Below the pieces are notes generated by a model. The model was not told the DNA's origin. It made no database searches and was given only the letters and a program-made list of their open reading frames with translations. A stretch of DNA of 64,000 nucleotides from positions 62,001-126,000 of the forward strand of contig JAJYOK010000001.1 in NCBI GenBank assembly GCA_021796215.1. Reading direction: 5' to 3'. Within the stretch, counting starts at the first letter, position 1. Each line of letters begins with the position of its first letter. Position numbers and translations under genes: made by a program. Positions 56,746-64,000 of this stretch are shown in pieces. This DNA is from Bacteroidota bacterium. GTDB lineage: Bacteria > Bacteroidota > Ignavibacteria > UBA10030 > UBA8401.

Positions 56746-57858
56746 TTACATTCTCACAAACATTTTCCCCGGAAGTTGCTTGACAATGCCTTTGAATTCT
56801 AAACTCAGCAGATTGACAAGGGCATCGGAGGTTGAAAATTGTGAACGTTCAGCAATAGTATCAATGTGTACGGGGTCGGAGCTGAGAATGTCGAAGATTT
56901 TTTGCTCGAACGCTGTAAGCTGAACCTCTTGCTTCGGTGCCGCCGTCTTGAGAATCGGACGCAATACCGGCTCAAGTTCAGAAATAATATCTTCAACATT
57001 CTGGACAAGCTTTGCATGTCCATCGCGGATAAGTTTATTCGTGCCGGCGCTGTATTTCTCCGTGATGTTGCCCGGGATGCAAAACAATTCTCTGTTTTGG
57101 TCAAGCGCAGTTGATGCGGTGATCATCGCGCCGCCGTCTTCTGCAGTTTCAACGATCAACGTTCCAAGCGACATTCCGCTGATGATGCGATTGCGGCGCG
57201 GAAAATTTCCGGGATCGGGCTTTGTTCCCATAAAGAATTCCGAAACGACGGCACCGTTTTCATTCGCTTCAATTTTTTCGGCCAGTTTTTTGTTTTCAGG
57301 CGGATAAATAATGTCTATGCTTGAACCGATAACAGCAATTGTTCTTCCGTTCGATTTGAGCGTGCTTTGATGTGCGATTGTATCAATGCCGCGCGCCAAT
57401 CCGCTGATGATTGTTATTCCTTTTTTTACAAGTTCACAAGCAAATCGTTCGGCAATAAGTTTACCATAAGCCGTTGGGCGGCGGGTGCCGACAATCGCAA
57501 TAGAAAATTTGTCCGCGGGAACAAGTGCGCCAAGGACAAAAAGAATTGGCGGCGGGTCATAAATGCGGCGAAGGTATTCCGGATATTCATCATCCCACAA
57601 TGTAATGATATGTCCGTTTACTTTATTGAGAAGCGATAACTGGTGTTCTGCAGCTTCGCCGTTGTTCGGATGATGTGCAATTGTCGAAGCGAGTTTCTTT
57701 TCAATTCCTTCAACCCGAATTAACTCGTGCGGAGATGCTTGCAATGCTGCTGCCGGTGAGTTGAAATGGCTGACCAAGGCACGCAAGCGGTTCGCACCAA
57801 TACCGGGAATCATTGCGAGATGAAGAAGGTCACGGATGTTGAAGTCATTGTGTGTCAT
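56746..57858 (-). CDS. dprA: DNA processing protein DprA
   Basis: This encodes 370 residues. The Rossmann-like core has VGTRRPTAYG, SGLARGIDTIAH, AVIGSSIDIIYPPENKKL and GMSLGTLIVETAEDGGAMITA, all characteristic. A C-terminal winged-helix-type region (DILSSDPVHIDTIAERSQF) follows. It loads RecA onto incoming single-stranded DNA in natural transformation. The N-terminal helix-hairpin-helix segment (IPGIGANRLRALV) is also visible. Confidence 0.95.
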   Translation of the reverse strand: MTHNDFNIRDLLHLAMIPGIGANRLRALVSHFNSPAAALQASPHELIRVEGIEKKLASTIAHHPNNGEAAEHQLSLLNKVNGHIITLWDDEYPEYLRRIYDPPPILFVLGALVPADKFSIAIVGTRRPTAYGKLIAERFACELVKKGITIISGLARGIDTIAHQSTLKSNGRTIAVIGSSIDIIYPPENKKLAEKIEANENGAVVSEFFMGTKPDPGNFPRRNRIISGMSLGTLIVETAEDGGAMITASTALDQNRELFCIPGNITEKYSAGTNKLIRDGHAKLVQNVEDIISELEPVLRPILKTAAPKQEVQLTAFEQKIFDILSSDPVHIDTIAERSQFSTSDALVNLLSLEFKGIVKQLPGKMFVRM

Positions 57859-57957
57859 CAGAGCTTACGCAGTAAATAGTTTGTATAACTGCGAAGGTCG
57901 CAGGGATATGCTAAGAAAAGTTATTGATGCTTGCACAGCTTAGCGTTCTTGGCGGTT

Positions 57958-58236
57958 TCATTTTTCTAAAGCAATCTCCAGTCCGTCAACCACCGCAACA
58001 ACGATAGTGTGGACCGGCATATCTTTTCGCTTGAGTGCTTGTTGTGCACCGGCGCCTTCCTGAATAATGAGAACAGTGTCGCCGACTCCGGCATCAACAG
58101 TATCAATTGCCAGCACATCTCTGCCGATGAATTTTCCGTTCAAGTTGATCGGTTGGACAATGAGGGTTTTGTATTGCTTGAGCGTCTCGTTTTTTTGTGT
58201 TGAGACAATCGTACCTGTCACCTTGCAAAGCGTCAC
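57958..58236 (-). CDS. EutN/CcmL-family microcompartment vertex protein (orphan)
   Basis: This encodes 92 residues, the usual size of BMC-P pentamers. The motifs are LCKVTGTIVSTQKNETLKQYK, LIVQPI, AIDTVDAGVGDTVLIIQEGAGAQQAL and VHTIVVAVVD, matching EutN/CcmL. In carboxysomes and catabolic microcompartments it caps shell vertices, but no BMC hexamer or encapsulated enzyme gene is near. Its start overlaps the stop of the phosphohexomutase gene by four bases, indicating coupling. A stand-alone use of the pentamer, or a shell locus elsewhere in the genome, are both possible. Confidence 0.88.
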   Translation of the reverse strand: MTLCKVTGTIVSTQKNETLKQYKTLIVQPINLNGKFIGRDVLAIDTVDAGVGDTVLIIQEGAGAQQALKRKDMPVHTIVVAVVDGLEIALEK

Positions 58237-59633
58237 TGTTGAAAACTCCCTTGGAGAAGCACTTCCTTTTTGAATTGTTCGACAAGCTGATCGGCTTCGT
58301 CGCGGGTTTTTGCTTCCGCAATGATGCGGATAATCGGCTCAGTGTTTGATTTTCGCAAATGAACCCATGACGCCGCGAAATCAATTTTCAAGCCGTCGTC
58401 TGAATTTGTCTTCTCTGTGCGGGAATATTTTTCGTGCAGCTTTTTGAGAATGACATCGGCTTGAAGTAATCCGAGTTCAATTTTATTTTTCACGATTATA
58501 TATTGAGGCAGACTTGCTTTCAACTCTGATGTTTTTCCGCCAAACTCGGTGAGAAATTGGAGAAACAATCCGATGCCGACCATAGCATCCCTTCCCAAAT
58601 GGACTTCGCGGAGAATGACGCCTCCGCTTCCTTCGCCGCCGACCACTGCGCCGATTTCTTTCATTTTCGCTGCAACATTGATTTCGCCGACCGGCGTTCG
58701 AACAACTGTTGCGCTGAATTGTGCAGCAATATCGTCAACAGCTCGCGTGGTCGAAAGGTTGACGACGACACGTTGAAGACCCCCTTGGGGCTGATTTTTT
58801 CTTCCAAGCTCTTGTTCTTTTTTCAGAACGAAATTTACGGCGGAAGCGATGGTGTATTCTTCGACGAACGGTTCGCCCTTTTCGTTGATCAGTACAAGCC
58901 GGTCTACATCCGGATCAACAGCAATGCCGAGGTCGGCTTTTTCTTCAACAACTTTTGATGCGAGTTGTGTGAGGTTTTCAGGAATTGGTTCCGGTGTGTG
59001 AGAAAAAATTCCAGTCAGTTCACAATTCAGCGGAATGATCCTGCATTCAAATTGGCGCAGCAGTTTCGGAATGATGACACAGCCCGCGGCATTATCGCAG
59101 TCAACAACAACTTTGAATTTCTTTGAGCGGACCGCTTCGAGGTTGATATATGGAAGGCTGATGATGTTTTGAATATGGCGGTCAATCCACGTTGCATCCT
59201 GTTCAAGCTTTCCTTGTTTATCCCACGCAGCAAAATGAAAATCGCCGCGCTCTGCAATTGCCCAGAACTTTTTATTTTCTTCAGCGTTAAGAAACATGCC
59301 GGTGGATGCCATGAATTTTAAGCCGTTCCATTGCATCGGATTGTGGCTTGCTGTAATGGAAATTCCGCCGGCGGCGTGAAGTTGTTCCACTGCAAGCTGC
59401 ACTGTTGGCGTCGGACAAACGCCGATGAAAATTACGTTGCAGCCTGCCTGCAGCAATGTTGAAGTGACAATATCGGCAACAGATTTTCCGGTAATTCGCC
59501 CGTCTCTGCCGACAACGATTGTTCCTCGATTGCAATACTCGGCGTACGCCGCAACATATTTAACAATGATTTCCGGCGTAAGACTTTCGCCAACAACGCC
59601 GCGAATGCCCGAAATGCTGACCATGAGAGACAT
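58233..59633 (-). CDS. Phosphohexomutase (phosphoglucomutase/phosphomannomutase/GlmM family)
   Basis: The ATG at 59633 gives MSLMVSISGIRGVVGESL and 466 residues; the frame is open to 59804, but with no family similarity. The catalytic serine motif is ITASHNPMQWNGLKF; the metal-binding loop is VDPDVDRLVLI, the sugar loop GEGSGGVILRE. The substrate (glucosamine-, mannose- or glucose-phosphate) is not resolved. Two family A repeats lie in it, encoding QPQGGLQR before VVVNLSTTRA and LLQGSFQQ at the very C-terminus. The gene starts the minus-strand run. Confidence 0.9.
   Translation of the reverse strand: MSLMVSISGIRGVVGESLTPEIIVKYVAAYAEYCNRGTIVVGRDGRITGKSVADIVTSTLLQAGCNVIFIGVCPTPTVQLAVEQLHAAGGISITASHNPMQWNGLKFMASTGMFLNAEENKKFWAIAERGDFHFAAWDKQGKLEQDATWIDRHIQNIISLPYINLEAVRSKKFKVVVDCDNAAGCVIIPKLLRQFECRIIPLNCELTGIFSHTPEPIPENLTQLASKVVEEKADLGIAVDPDVDRLVLINEKGEPFVEEYTIASAVNFVLKKEQELGRKNQPQGGLQRVVVNLSTTRAVDDIAAQFSATVVRTPVGEINVAAKMKEIGAVVGGEGSGGVILREVHLGRDAMVGIGLFLQFLTEFGGKTSELKASLPQYIIVKNKIELGLLQADVILKKLHEKYSRTEKTNSDDGLKIDFAASWVHLRKSNTEPIIRIIAEAKTRDEADQLVEQFKKEVLLQGSFQQ
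58238..58256 (+). repeat. Family A palindromic repeat at the 3' end of the phosphohexomutase gene
   Basis: GTTGAAAACTCCCTTGGAG is identical over 19 bases to the reverse complement of the copy in pckA (8630-8648). It encodes LQGSFQQ at the last residues of the protein. Confidence 0.8.
58772..58793 (+). repeat. Family A palindromic repeat inside the phosphohexomutase gene
   Basis: GTTGAAGACCCCCTTGGGGC is a GC-richer variant that keeps the CCCTTGGGG core. It encodes QPQGGLQR in a surface-loop position. Confidence 0.7.
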
Positions 59634-59767
59634 ACAGAAAGCCCTTTTCAAAAAAAACTGAGTGAGAGAATTTACCAAAGATGATGAAGAGAAGCAACGA
59701 AGGGAGTGCATTTGTTTTTCGGTTTCAGTACTTGTACATTTTTTGAAAGCACGCATTGAAAAACGCC

Positions 59768-60412
59768 ATGAAAAAAGTGAAAAAACAAAAGGTAGTAACC
59801 ACAACTGCTTTGTACATCAAAAATATGGTGTGCGATAGATGCATTCGTGTTGTGCGCGAGGAATTGACAAATCTTGGGCTTGACGTGCGAAGCATCCGGC
59901 TCGGTGAAGCTATCGTTGCGAACGGCTCAAAGAAGATTGATCTTGAAAAAATCCGGCTCATTTTGCATGAGAATGGTTTCGAATTGATTGATGATCAGCG
60001 GGTGAAACTTATCGAAAAGATCAAGACACTGATTATCAACCGCATTCACCATTCGGATGGCGACGGCGAGATGAATGTGAATTTCTCAAAATACATCGCG
60101 GAGCAGGTTGGGCACGATTACAGTTATATGAGCAAGCTTTTTTCTTCCATCGAGAACGTAACGATAGAAAAGTTTATCATTCTACAAAGAATTGAGCGGG
60201 TGAAGGAATTTCTTGTTTACGATGAACTGACGCTTAGCGAAATTGCGTATCGGATGGGCTACAGCAGCGTGCAGCATTTGTCTGGCCAATTTAAGGATGT
60301 CACCGGTTTTACGCCGACATATTTCAAAGAATTACAGTCCCAAAGAAATTTTCAATCCCAAAGGGACTTTCAGCCGGTGAAACGAATAGCGCTTGATAAG
60401 GTTGCATCATAG
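59768..60412 (+). CDS. AraC-family regulator with N-terminal HMA-like domain
   Basis: The ATG at 59768 gives 214 residues; an in-frame TTG at 59756 is the alternative. Residues 12-75 look like a heavy-metal-associated (HMA) ferredoxin fold: IKNMVCDRCIRVVREEL with Cys22 and Cys25 (CxxC), and ANGSKKIDLEKIRLILHENGFEL. The C-terminal half is an AraC-type DNA-binding domain, with LTLSEIAYRMGYSSVQHLSGQFKDVTGFTPTYFKEL. It lies just before a CopZ-like chaperone and CopA, so it likely senses copper (or another metal) and controls them. Its C-terminal tail (QSQRNFQSQRDFQ) is encoded by two tandem family A repeats. Divergent from the phosphohexomutase. Confidence 0.85.
   Translation: MKKVKKQKVVTTTALYIKNMVCDRCIRVVREELTNLGLDVRSIRLGEAIVANGSKKIDLEKIRLILHENGFELIDDQRVKLIEKIKTLIINRIHHSDGDGEMNVNFSKYIAEQVGHDYSYMSKLFSSIENVTIEKFIILQRIERVKEFLVYDELTLSEIAYRMGYSSVQHLSGQFKDVTGFTPTYFKELQSQRNFQSQRDFQPVKRIALDKVAS
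60335..60373 (-). repeat. Two tandem family A palindromic repeats in the AraC-type regulator gene
   Basis: The first copy CAGTCCCAAAGAAATTTTCA and the second CAATCCCAAAGGGACTTTCA share an overlap at CAATCC (60353-60355). They encode QSQRNF then QSQRDFQ. Confidence 0.75.
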
Positions 60413-60566
60413 CCGCATTTCCGGTTGTCAAAAATCTATGAAATATTTCCATTTAAATGTAATGCAACACCGGCATGGAGATTATATATTTATATCAGAG
60501 TGATTCAATGAACTAATGATTTTCAGGCTAAGTCTGATCAGCTTCCGCAGATTTGAAAGGAGAAAG

Positions 60567-60779
60567 ATGATGAAAACAAGTGAGCTAAAAATCGAAGGGA
60601 TGAGCTGCGGTCATTGTGTGATGGCAGTGAAAAAGGAATTGGGGGCAATTGCAGGACTTACTGTCGAAGATGTGCAAATCGGAAAAGCGCGCGTGCAGTA
60701 TGACGAAACGAAAGTTTCGCAAGAAAAACTCGCCGCCGCGATTGATGAAGCAGGATATAAGCTTGTGGGTTGGGATTGA
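60567..60779 (+). CDS. copZ: HMA-domain copper chaperone (CopZ-like)
   Basis: The ATG at 60567 follows an AAAGGAG and gives 70 residues; the frame is open from 60516. The HMA fold has the metal motif GMSCGHC (Cys14, Cys17), TVEDVQIGKARVQYDE and the usual LAAAIDEAGYKL end. It hands copper to the ATPase that follows after 15 bases. It could also bind other soft metals. Confidence 0.9.
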   Translation: MMKTSELKIEGMSCGHCVMAVKKELGAIAGLTVEDVQIGKARVQYDETKVSQEKLAAAIDEAGYKLVGWD

Positions 60780-60794
60780 TGAATCGGTGGAATA

Positions 60795-63095
60795 ATGGAA
60801 GATGGAAAATCGGAAATGGAAAGTACGGTTGACGCCCAACGGGTTGAAATATTAACTCTTCCTGTTGAAGGAATGACGTGCGCAAGCTGTGTGCTGCGTG
60901 TTGAGAAGGCGCTTAAAAAAATTGACGGCGTTCAGACGGCGAGCGTCAATCTCGCAACAGAAAAAGTTTCTTTGTCCTTCGATCCGGCGCAAGTCAAGAT
61001 TGAGGAGCTTACATCGGCGGTGGAAGAAGCTGGGTATAAACTTGTCATTCCGCAGGAAAATATTCAGAAAAAAGAAAGCAGCGGTGCGCCGCTCAGTGTT
61101 CCTTCGCATCAGGAAAAAGCGTATCAAGAATTGAAACGGGATTTTAACTTCAGCCTTTCGTTCACTGTGCCGCTCGTTCTGTTGAGCATGGCAAGCATGA
61201 CGGAGTGGTTCAGGCAGGCGGCGCCGATGAGCATAGACGACCTGAACAAACTTCTTATGGTGATGACAACGCTCGTTGTATTTATTCCCGGCAAACGGTT
61301 TTATATTTCCGCGTGGCGATTGGTGAAGCATTTTTCTGCCGATATGAATACGCTTGTGGCGGTCGGAACCGGAGTGGCATACGTTTACAGTGTCGTCGTT
61401 GTGCTTTTCCCGCATTGGCTTGGTTTCAAGAATGAAATGCACTCAGTGTATTTTGACACGGCGGCAACAATTATTACACTGATTCTGATGGGTCGCGTAT
61501 TTGAAGCGCGGGCAAAGAGCAAAACGTCGGATGCGATCAAAAAATTGCTCGGATTGCAGCCGAAAACAGCACGTGTAATTAGCAAAGGAATTGAAAGTGA
61601 TATACCCATTAGCGATGTGATGGTGAACGACATTGTTCTTGTGCGCCCCGGAGAAAAAATCCCGGTTGATGGAATTGTCACGAAGGGTTACACTTCAATT
61701 GATGAGTCAATGATCACAGGAGAAAGCATTCCGGTTGAAAAGAACATTGGCGATAAAGTTGTTGGCGGAACAATCAATAACAACGGAAGCATTGAATTCC
61801 GTGCGGCAGCAATTGGAAAAGATACAGTGATCGCACACATTATTAAATTGGTGGAAGAAGCGCAAGGCTCAAAAGCGCCGATCCAATCGCTTGCCGATAA
61901 AATTGCCTCTGTGTTCGTTCCGATTGTCATTGGAATTGCGGTCGTTACTTTCTTGCTCTGGTATTTTGTTGGAGAAATTGGCTTCACAGCCGCAATGATA
62001 AATTTTATTGCGGTGCTGATCATTGCGTGTCCGTGCGCTCTCGGGCTTGCCACACCGACTGCAATCATGGTTGGAACGGGCCGCGGCGCTTCGAGTGGCG
62101 TGCTTATTAAAAATGCCGATAGTCTTGAGCGTCTTCATAAAGTTCAAACGGTTGTTTTTGATAAAACCGGAACGATGACGATGGGAAAACCGTCTGTAAC
62201 AGATGTGAAGTTGGTGAGCGGAATTGATGAGAATGAATTTTTCCGCCTCACAGCGTCCGTCGAAAAAAAATCAGAGCACCCTCTCGCCGATGCAATTGTA
62301 AGCTTCGCCAAAACCAAAGGAATTACCGTTGACGAAGTTCAAAAATTTTCTTCATATCCCGGCAAGGGAATTATTGGTACGATTGATGGCAAAACGGTTG
62401 CAGTCGGCAATCGAAAACTTATGGACGGATTTTCCCTCAAAACATTTGATGGCGAAAACCTAGCGGCACAATTTGAATCATCAGGAAAAACGCCGATGTT
62501 TGTTGCTATCAACAACGAGCTCCAAGGCGGTTTTCAACTTGCAGGAATTATTGCAGTTGCTGACACAGTGCAACCGACTTCGGGACCTGCAATTACAGCG
62601 CTGAAAAAATTGGGAATTAAAACTGTCATGCTGACGGGAGATAGCCGGCAGTCTGCGCTCAACATTGCGCAACAAATCGGCATTGACCGCGTGATTGCAG
62701 AAGTTCTTCCCGATGAAAAGGCGAGCCGTATCAAAGAGTTGCAGCAAGAGGGGAAAGTTGTTGCAATGGTCGGCGATGGCATCAACGACGCGCCGGCACT
62801 TGCCCAAGCCGACATCGGCATTGCAATGGGAACCGGCACAGATGTCGCGATGGAAACCGCCGATATCACATTGATGAAATCCGACCTTAACGGCGTTGTG
62901 CAGGCGATGAAGTTGTCCGGAAAAACTCTTTCGACGATTAAGCAAAACCTTTTTTGGGCATTCATTTATAACGTCATCGGTATTCCTCTCGCAGCTTTTG
63001 GAATGTTGAATCCAATCATCGCCGCAGGCGCAATGGCATTTAGTTCTGTTAGTGTTGTATCCAACTCTCTGCGCTTGCGCATGGCAAAGATTTAA
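60795..63095 (+). CDS. copA: Copper-translocating P-type ATPase
   Basis: This encodes 766 residues. An N-terminal HMA domain has GMTCASC (Cys29, Cys32). Six to eight membrane helices follow; the intramembrane CPC motif is at Cys412 and Cys414 ([12 protein letters not shown]); the phosphorylation motif is [11 protein letters not shown] (Asp456); HP is in SEHPLADA; the hinge is GDGINDAP. It exports Cu(I). After [12 protein letters not shown] there is an insertion, LQGGFQL, encoded by a family A repeat; copper ATPases normally run straight from GKL to AGIIAVAD here. Operon with the AraC-type regulator and CopZ. Confidence 0.96.
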   Translation: MEDGKSEMESTVDAQRVEILTLPVEGMTCASCVLRVEKALKKIDGVQTASVNLATEKVSLSFDPAQVKIEELTSAVEEAGYKLVIPQENIQKKESSGAPLSVPSHQEKAYQELKRDFNFSLSFTVPLVLLSMASMTEWFRQAAPMSIDDLNKLLMVMTTLVVFIPGKRFYISAWRLVKHFSADMNTLVAVGTGVAYVYSVVVVLFPHWLGFKNEMHSVYFDTAATIITLILMGRVFEARAKSKTSDAIKKLLGLQPKTARVISKGIESDIPISDVMVNDIVLVRPGEKIPVDGIVTKGYTSIDESMITGESIPVEKNIGDKVVGGTINNNGSIEFRAAAIGKDTVIAHIIKLVEEAQGSKAPIQSLADKIASVFVPIVIGIAVVTFLLWYFVGEIGFTAAMINFIAVLIIACPCALGLATPTAIMVGTGRGASSGVLIKNADSLERLHKVQTVVFDKTGTMTMGKPSVTDVKLVSGIDENEFFRLTASVEKKSEHPLADAIVSFAKTKGITVDEVQKFSSYPGKGIIGTIDGKTVAVGNRKLMDGFSLKTFDGENLAAQFESSGKTPMFVAINNELQGGFQLAGIIAVADTVQPTSGPAITALKKLGIKTVMLTGDSRQSALNIAQQIGIDRVIAEVLPDEKASRIKELQQEGKVVAMVGDGINDAPALAQADIGIAMGTGTDVAMETADITLMKSDLNGVVQAMKLSGKTLSTIKQNLFWAFIYNVIGIPLAAFGMLNPIIAAGAMAFSSVSVVSNSLRLRMAKI
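62517..62540 (-). repeat. Family A palindromic repeat inside copA
   Basis: CTCCAAGGCGGTTTTCAACT is 17-18 bases alike to the pckA copy. It encodes ELQGGFQL and adds about six residues (18 bases) to a conserved strand of the nucleotide-binding/phosphorylation domain. Confidence 0.75.
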
Positions 63096-63211
63096 GGCTT
63101 TTTGTTCACCTTCGGTCGTTTTTTTGACCCTTCAAATTTCTATTTCCTAAAGACAATTATGAGCCAAAAGGAAGGCAGCCAATTTTTTGAATAAATTTCC
63201 GTCAAGTTCAT

Positions 63212-63240
63212 TTGACATTCGTGCTTGATTTTCATATAAT
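63212..63240 (+). promoter_or_regulatory. Consensus sigma-70 promoter for sppA
   Basis: TTGACA (63212-63217), a 17-base spacer and TATAAT (63235-63240) match the consensus at every position, 42 bases before the sppA ATG. The copA-sppA spacer (63096-63281) otherwise contains nothing recognisable. Confidence 0.8.
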
Positions 63241-63281
63241 TCAAGCAATTTCAATAACTTAGCGTCCTTGATTTTATCTAT

Positions 63282-64000
63282 ATGACAAAAACAACGAAAT
63301 GGGTGTTGGGAAGCATCGGGGTGGTTTTTCTGGTTTTCATTTTGTTTTGGGCGGCGGTATTTTTCTTCCTTTTCCACAGTGAAAGCGATGAAGAATATTC
63401 TTCGGGGACCGGAGGGACGATTGCTATTGTGGAATTGAAAGAGCCGATTGTTTCCTCTGAAAGCATTGTTCGTCAATTCAAAAAATACCGGAAAGATAAT
63501 TCGGTCAAAGCAATTGTTTTTCGTATTGAGTCACCGGGTGGCGGCGTTTCTGCAAGCCAGGAAATTTACGAGGAGGTAAAGAAAACCCGTGACAGCGGAA
63601 AGCCGGTTGTTGTTTCGATGGGTTCGGTTGCGGCAAGCGGCGGATATTACGTTTCACTTGGCGCGAGTAAAATTGTTGCAAATCCGGGGACACTCACGGG
63701 AAGTATTGGTGTCATTTCAGAATTTCTCAACTTCAATCAACTCTTCAACAAAATCGGGATTGGCTCGACGACAGTAAAGAGCGGAAAATTCAAAGACACC
63801 GGTTCGCCCTACCGTCCGTTCTCAGAAGCGGACAAAAAATATTTTCAGGAAACAATTGACGATGTATATCAGCAATTTTTGAATGTCGTTGAAACTGAAC
63901 GCAAGCTTTCTCCTGCGAAGGCAAAAGAACTTGCCGACGGCCGTGTCTTCACCGGGAAAAAAGCTTACGAAGTCGGTTTAATTGATACACTAGGGACGTA
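63282..64000 (+). CDS. sppA: Signal peptide peptidase SppA, partial (runs off the window)
   Basis: The frame is open from the ATG at 63282 to the window end (239 residues seen). The N-terminus is MTKTTKWVLGSIGVVF, a single membrane anchor (about residues 7-30). The S49 peptidase fold begins GTIAIVELKEPI; FRIESPGGGVSASQEI is followed by the catalytic Ser of GSVAASGGYYVS (Ser119) and by NPGTLTGSIGVI; the catalytic Lys is in KSGKFKD (about Lys169), a spacing like the short Bacillus SppA. It degrades leftover signal peptides in the membrane. Confidence 0.9.
   Translation, partial: MTKTTKWVLGSIGVVFLVFILFWAAVFFFLFHSESDEEYSSGTGGTIAIVELKEPIVSSESIVRQFKKYRKDNSVKAIVFRIESPGGGVSASQEIYEEVKKTRDSGKPVVVSMGSVAASGGYYVSLGASKIVANPGTLTGSIGVISEFLNFNQLFNKIGIGSTTVKSGKFKDTGSPYRPFSEADKKYFQETIDDVYQQFLNVVETERKLSPAKAKELADGRVFTGKKAYEVGLIDTLGT

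Noticed and set aside
58233..59804. Full-length frame from 59804 as the phosphohexomutase start
   Set aside because: The first 57 residues are unrelated to the family and lie in the divergent promoter region; the family N-terminus begins at 59633.
1..64000. tRNA or rRNA genes, CRISPR arrays, insertion-sequence transposases, replication origin
   Set aside because: No cloverleaf, rRNA signature, repeat-spacer array, transposase or DnaA-box cluster was recognised by eye. A tRNAscan/Infernal run would be decisive.

Overview
The window is a nearly gap-free stretch of chromosome from a Gram-negative bacterium, probably the Ignavibacteria/Chlorobi side of the FCB group. The evidence is lipid A genes (lpxB, lpxK), many lipoprotein signals, a PorV/DUF5723-type outer-membrane barrel beside large surface lipoproteins, rpoN, hslUV, DUF3109 and a combined PEPCK/PPDK set. 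The promoters I can see are sigma-70-like (TTGACA / TATAAT type), not the TTTG type of typical Bacteroidetes. The taxonomic call is inference; no rRNA or tRNA gene was seen.

Layout. 1-2.2 kb is accessory: a small membrane protein, the tail end of an RHS-repeat protein, a long palindromic intergenic element, a lipoprotein, a GIY-YIG protein and a two-helix membrane protein. 2.3-6.3 kb pairs a BadF/GlcNAc-kinase-like protein with a secreted GH3 (NagZ-like)/beta-lactamase-like fusion, which fits cell-wall sugar salvage. 6.3-7.0 kb is a small two-gene unit with an AbiEii-like nucleotidyltransferase. 7.0-13.7 kb holds central metabolism and translation genes (pruA, pckA, sucC, gatB, tpiA). 13.8-16.5 kb is a GH2-fold protein without its catalytic glutamates, fused to a polytopic membrane domain. 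16.5-25.1 kb is a tight run: smc, a HAD phosphatase, a membrane methyltransferase, lpxB, a DUF374 acyltransferase, lpxK and a class C26 amidotransferase. ppdK, queA, an APC permease, ispD, plsY, gpsA, an amidohydrolase and recG follow.

38.0-41.9 kb is the most interesting locus: two tandem D-Ala-D-Ala-ligase-like ATP-grasp enzymes, a GNAT acetyltransferase and a lysine 2,3-aminomutase, in one operon with a good promoter and a terminal hairpin. It looks like a beta-lysine-based acyl/peptide pathway that I cannot match to a described system. Then come a HEAGH membrane protein and dnaG, converging on icd and a HIT gene. 46.5-52.5 kb carries a TPR lipoprotein, DUF3467, a large lipoprotein and a barrel protein. 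52.6-59.6 kb is a minus-strand run: phosphohexomutase, an orphan EutN/CcmL shell protein, dprA, DUF3109, rpoN, hslV, hslU. 59.8-63.1 kb is a copper module (AraC-type regulator with an HMA-like sensor domain, CopZ-like chaperone, CopA), and the window ends inside sppA.

A second theme runs through the window. Short palindromic repeats sit in frame inside housekeeping genes. Family A (core TTGAAAATCCCTTTGGGACT, either orientation) has at least twelve copies, in genes such as pckA, copA, the phosphohexomutase, the AraC-type regulator and the C26 amidotransferase, where it encodes recurring peptides such as LQGSFQL and QSQRDF. Family B (GTCCGCC...GGCGGAC type) has at least five, including copies in hslU, the DUF374 acyltransferase and the HAD phosphatase.
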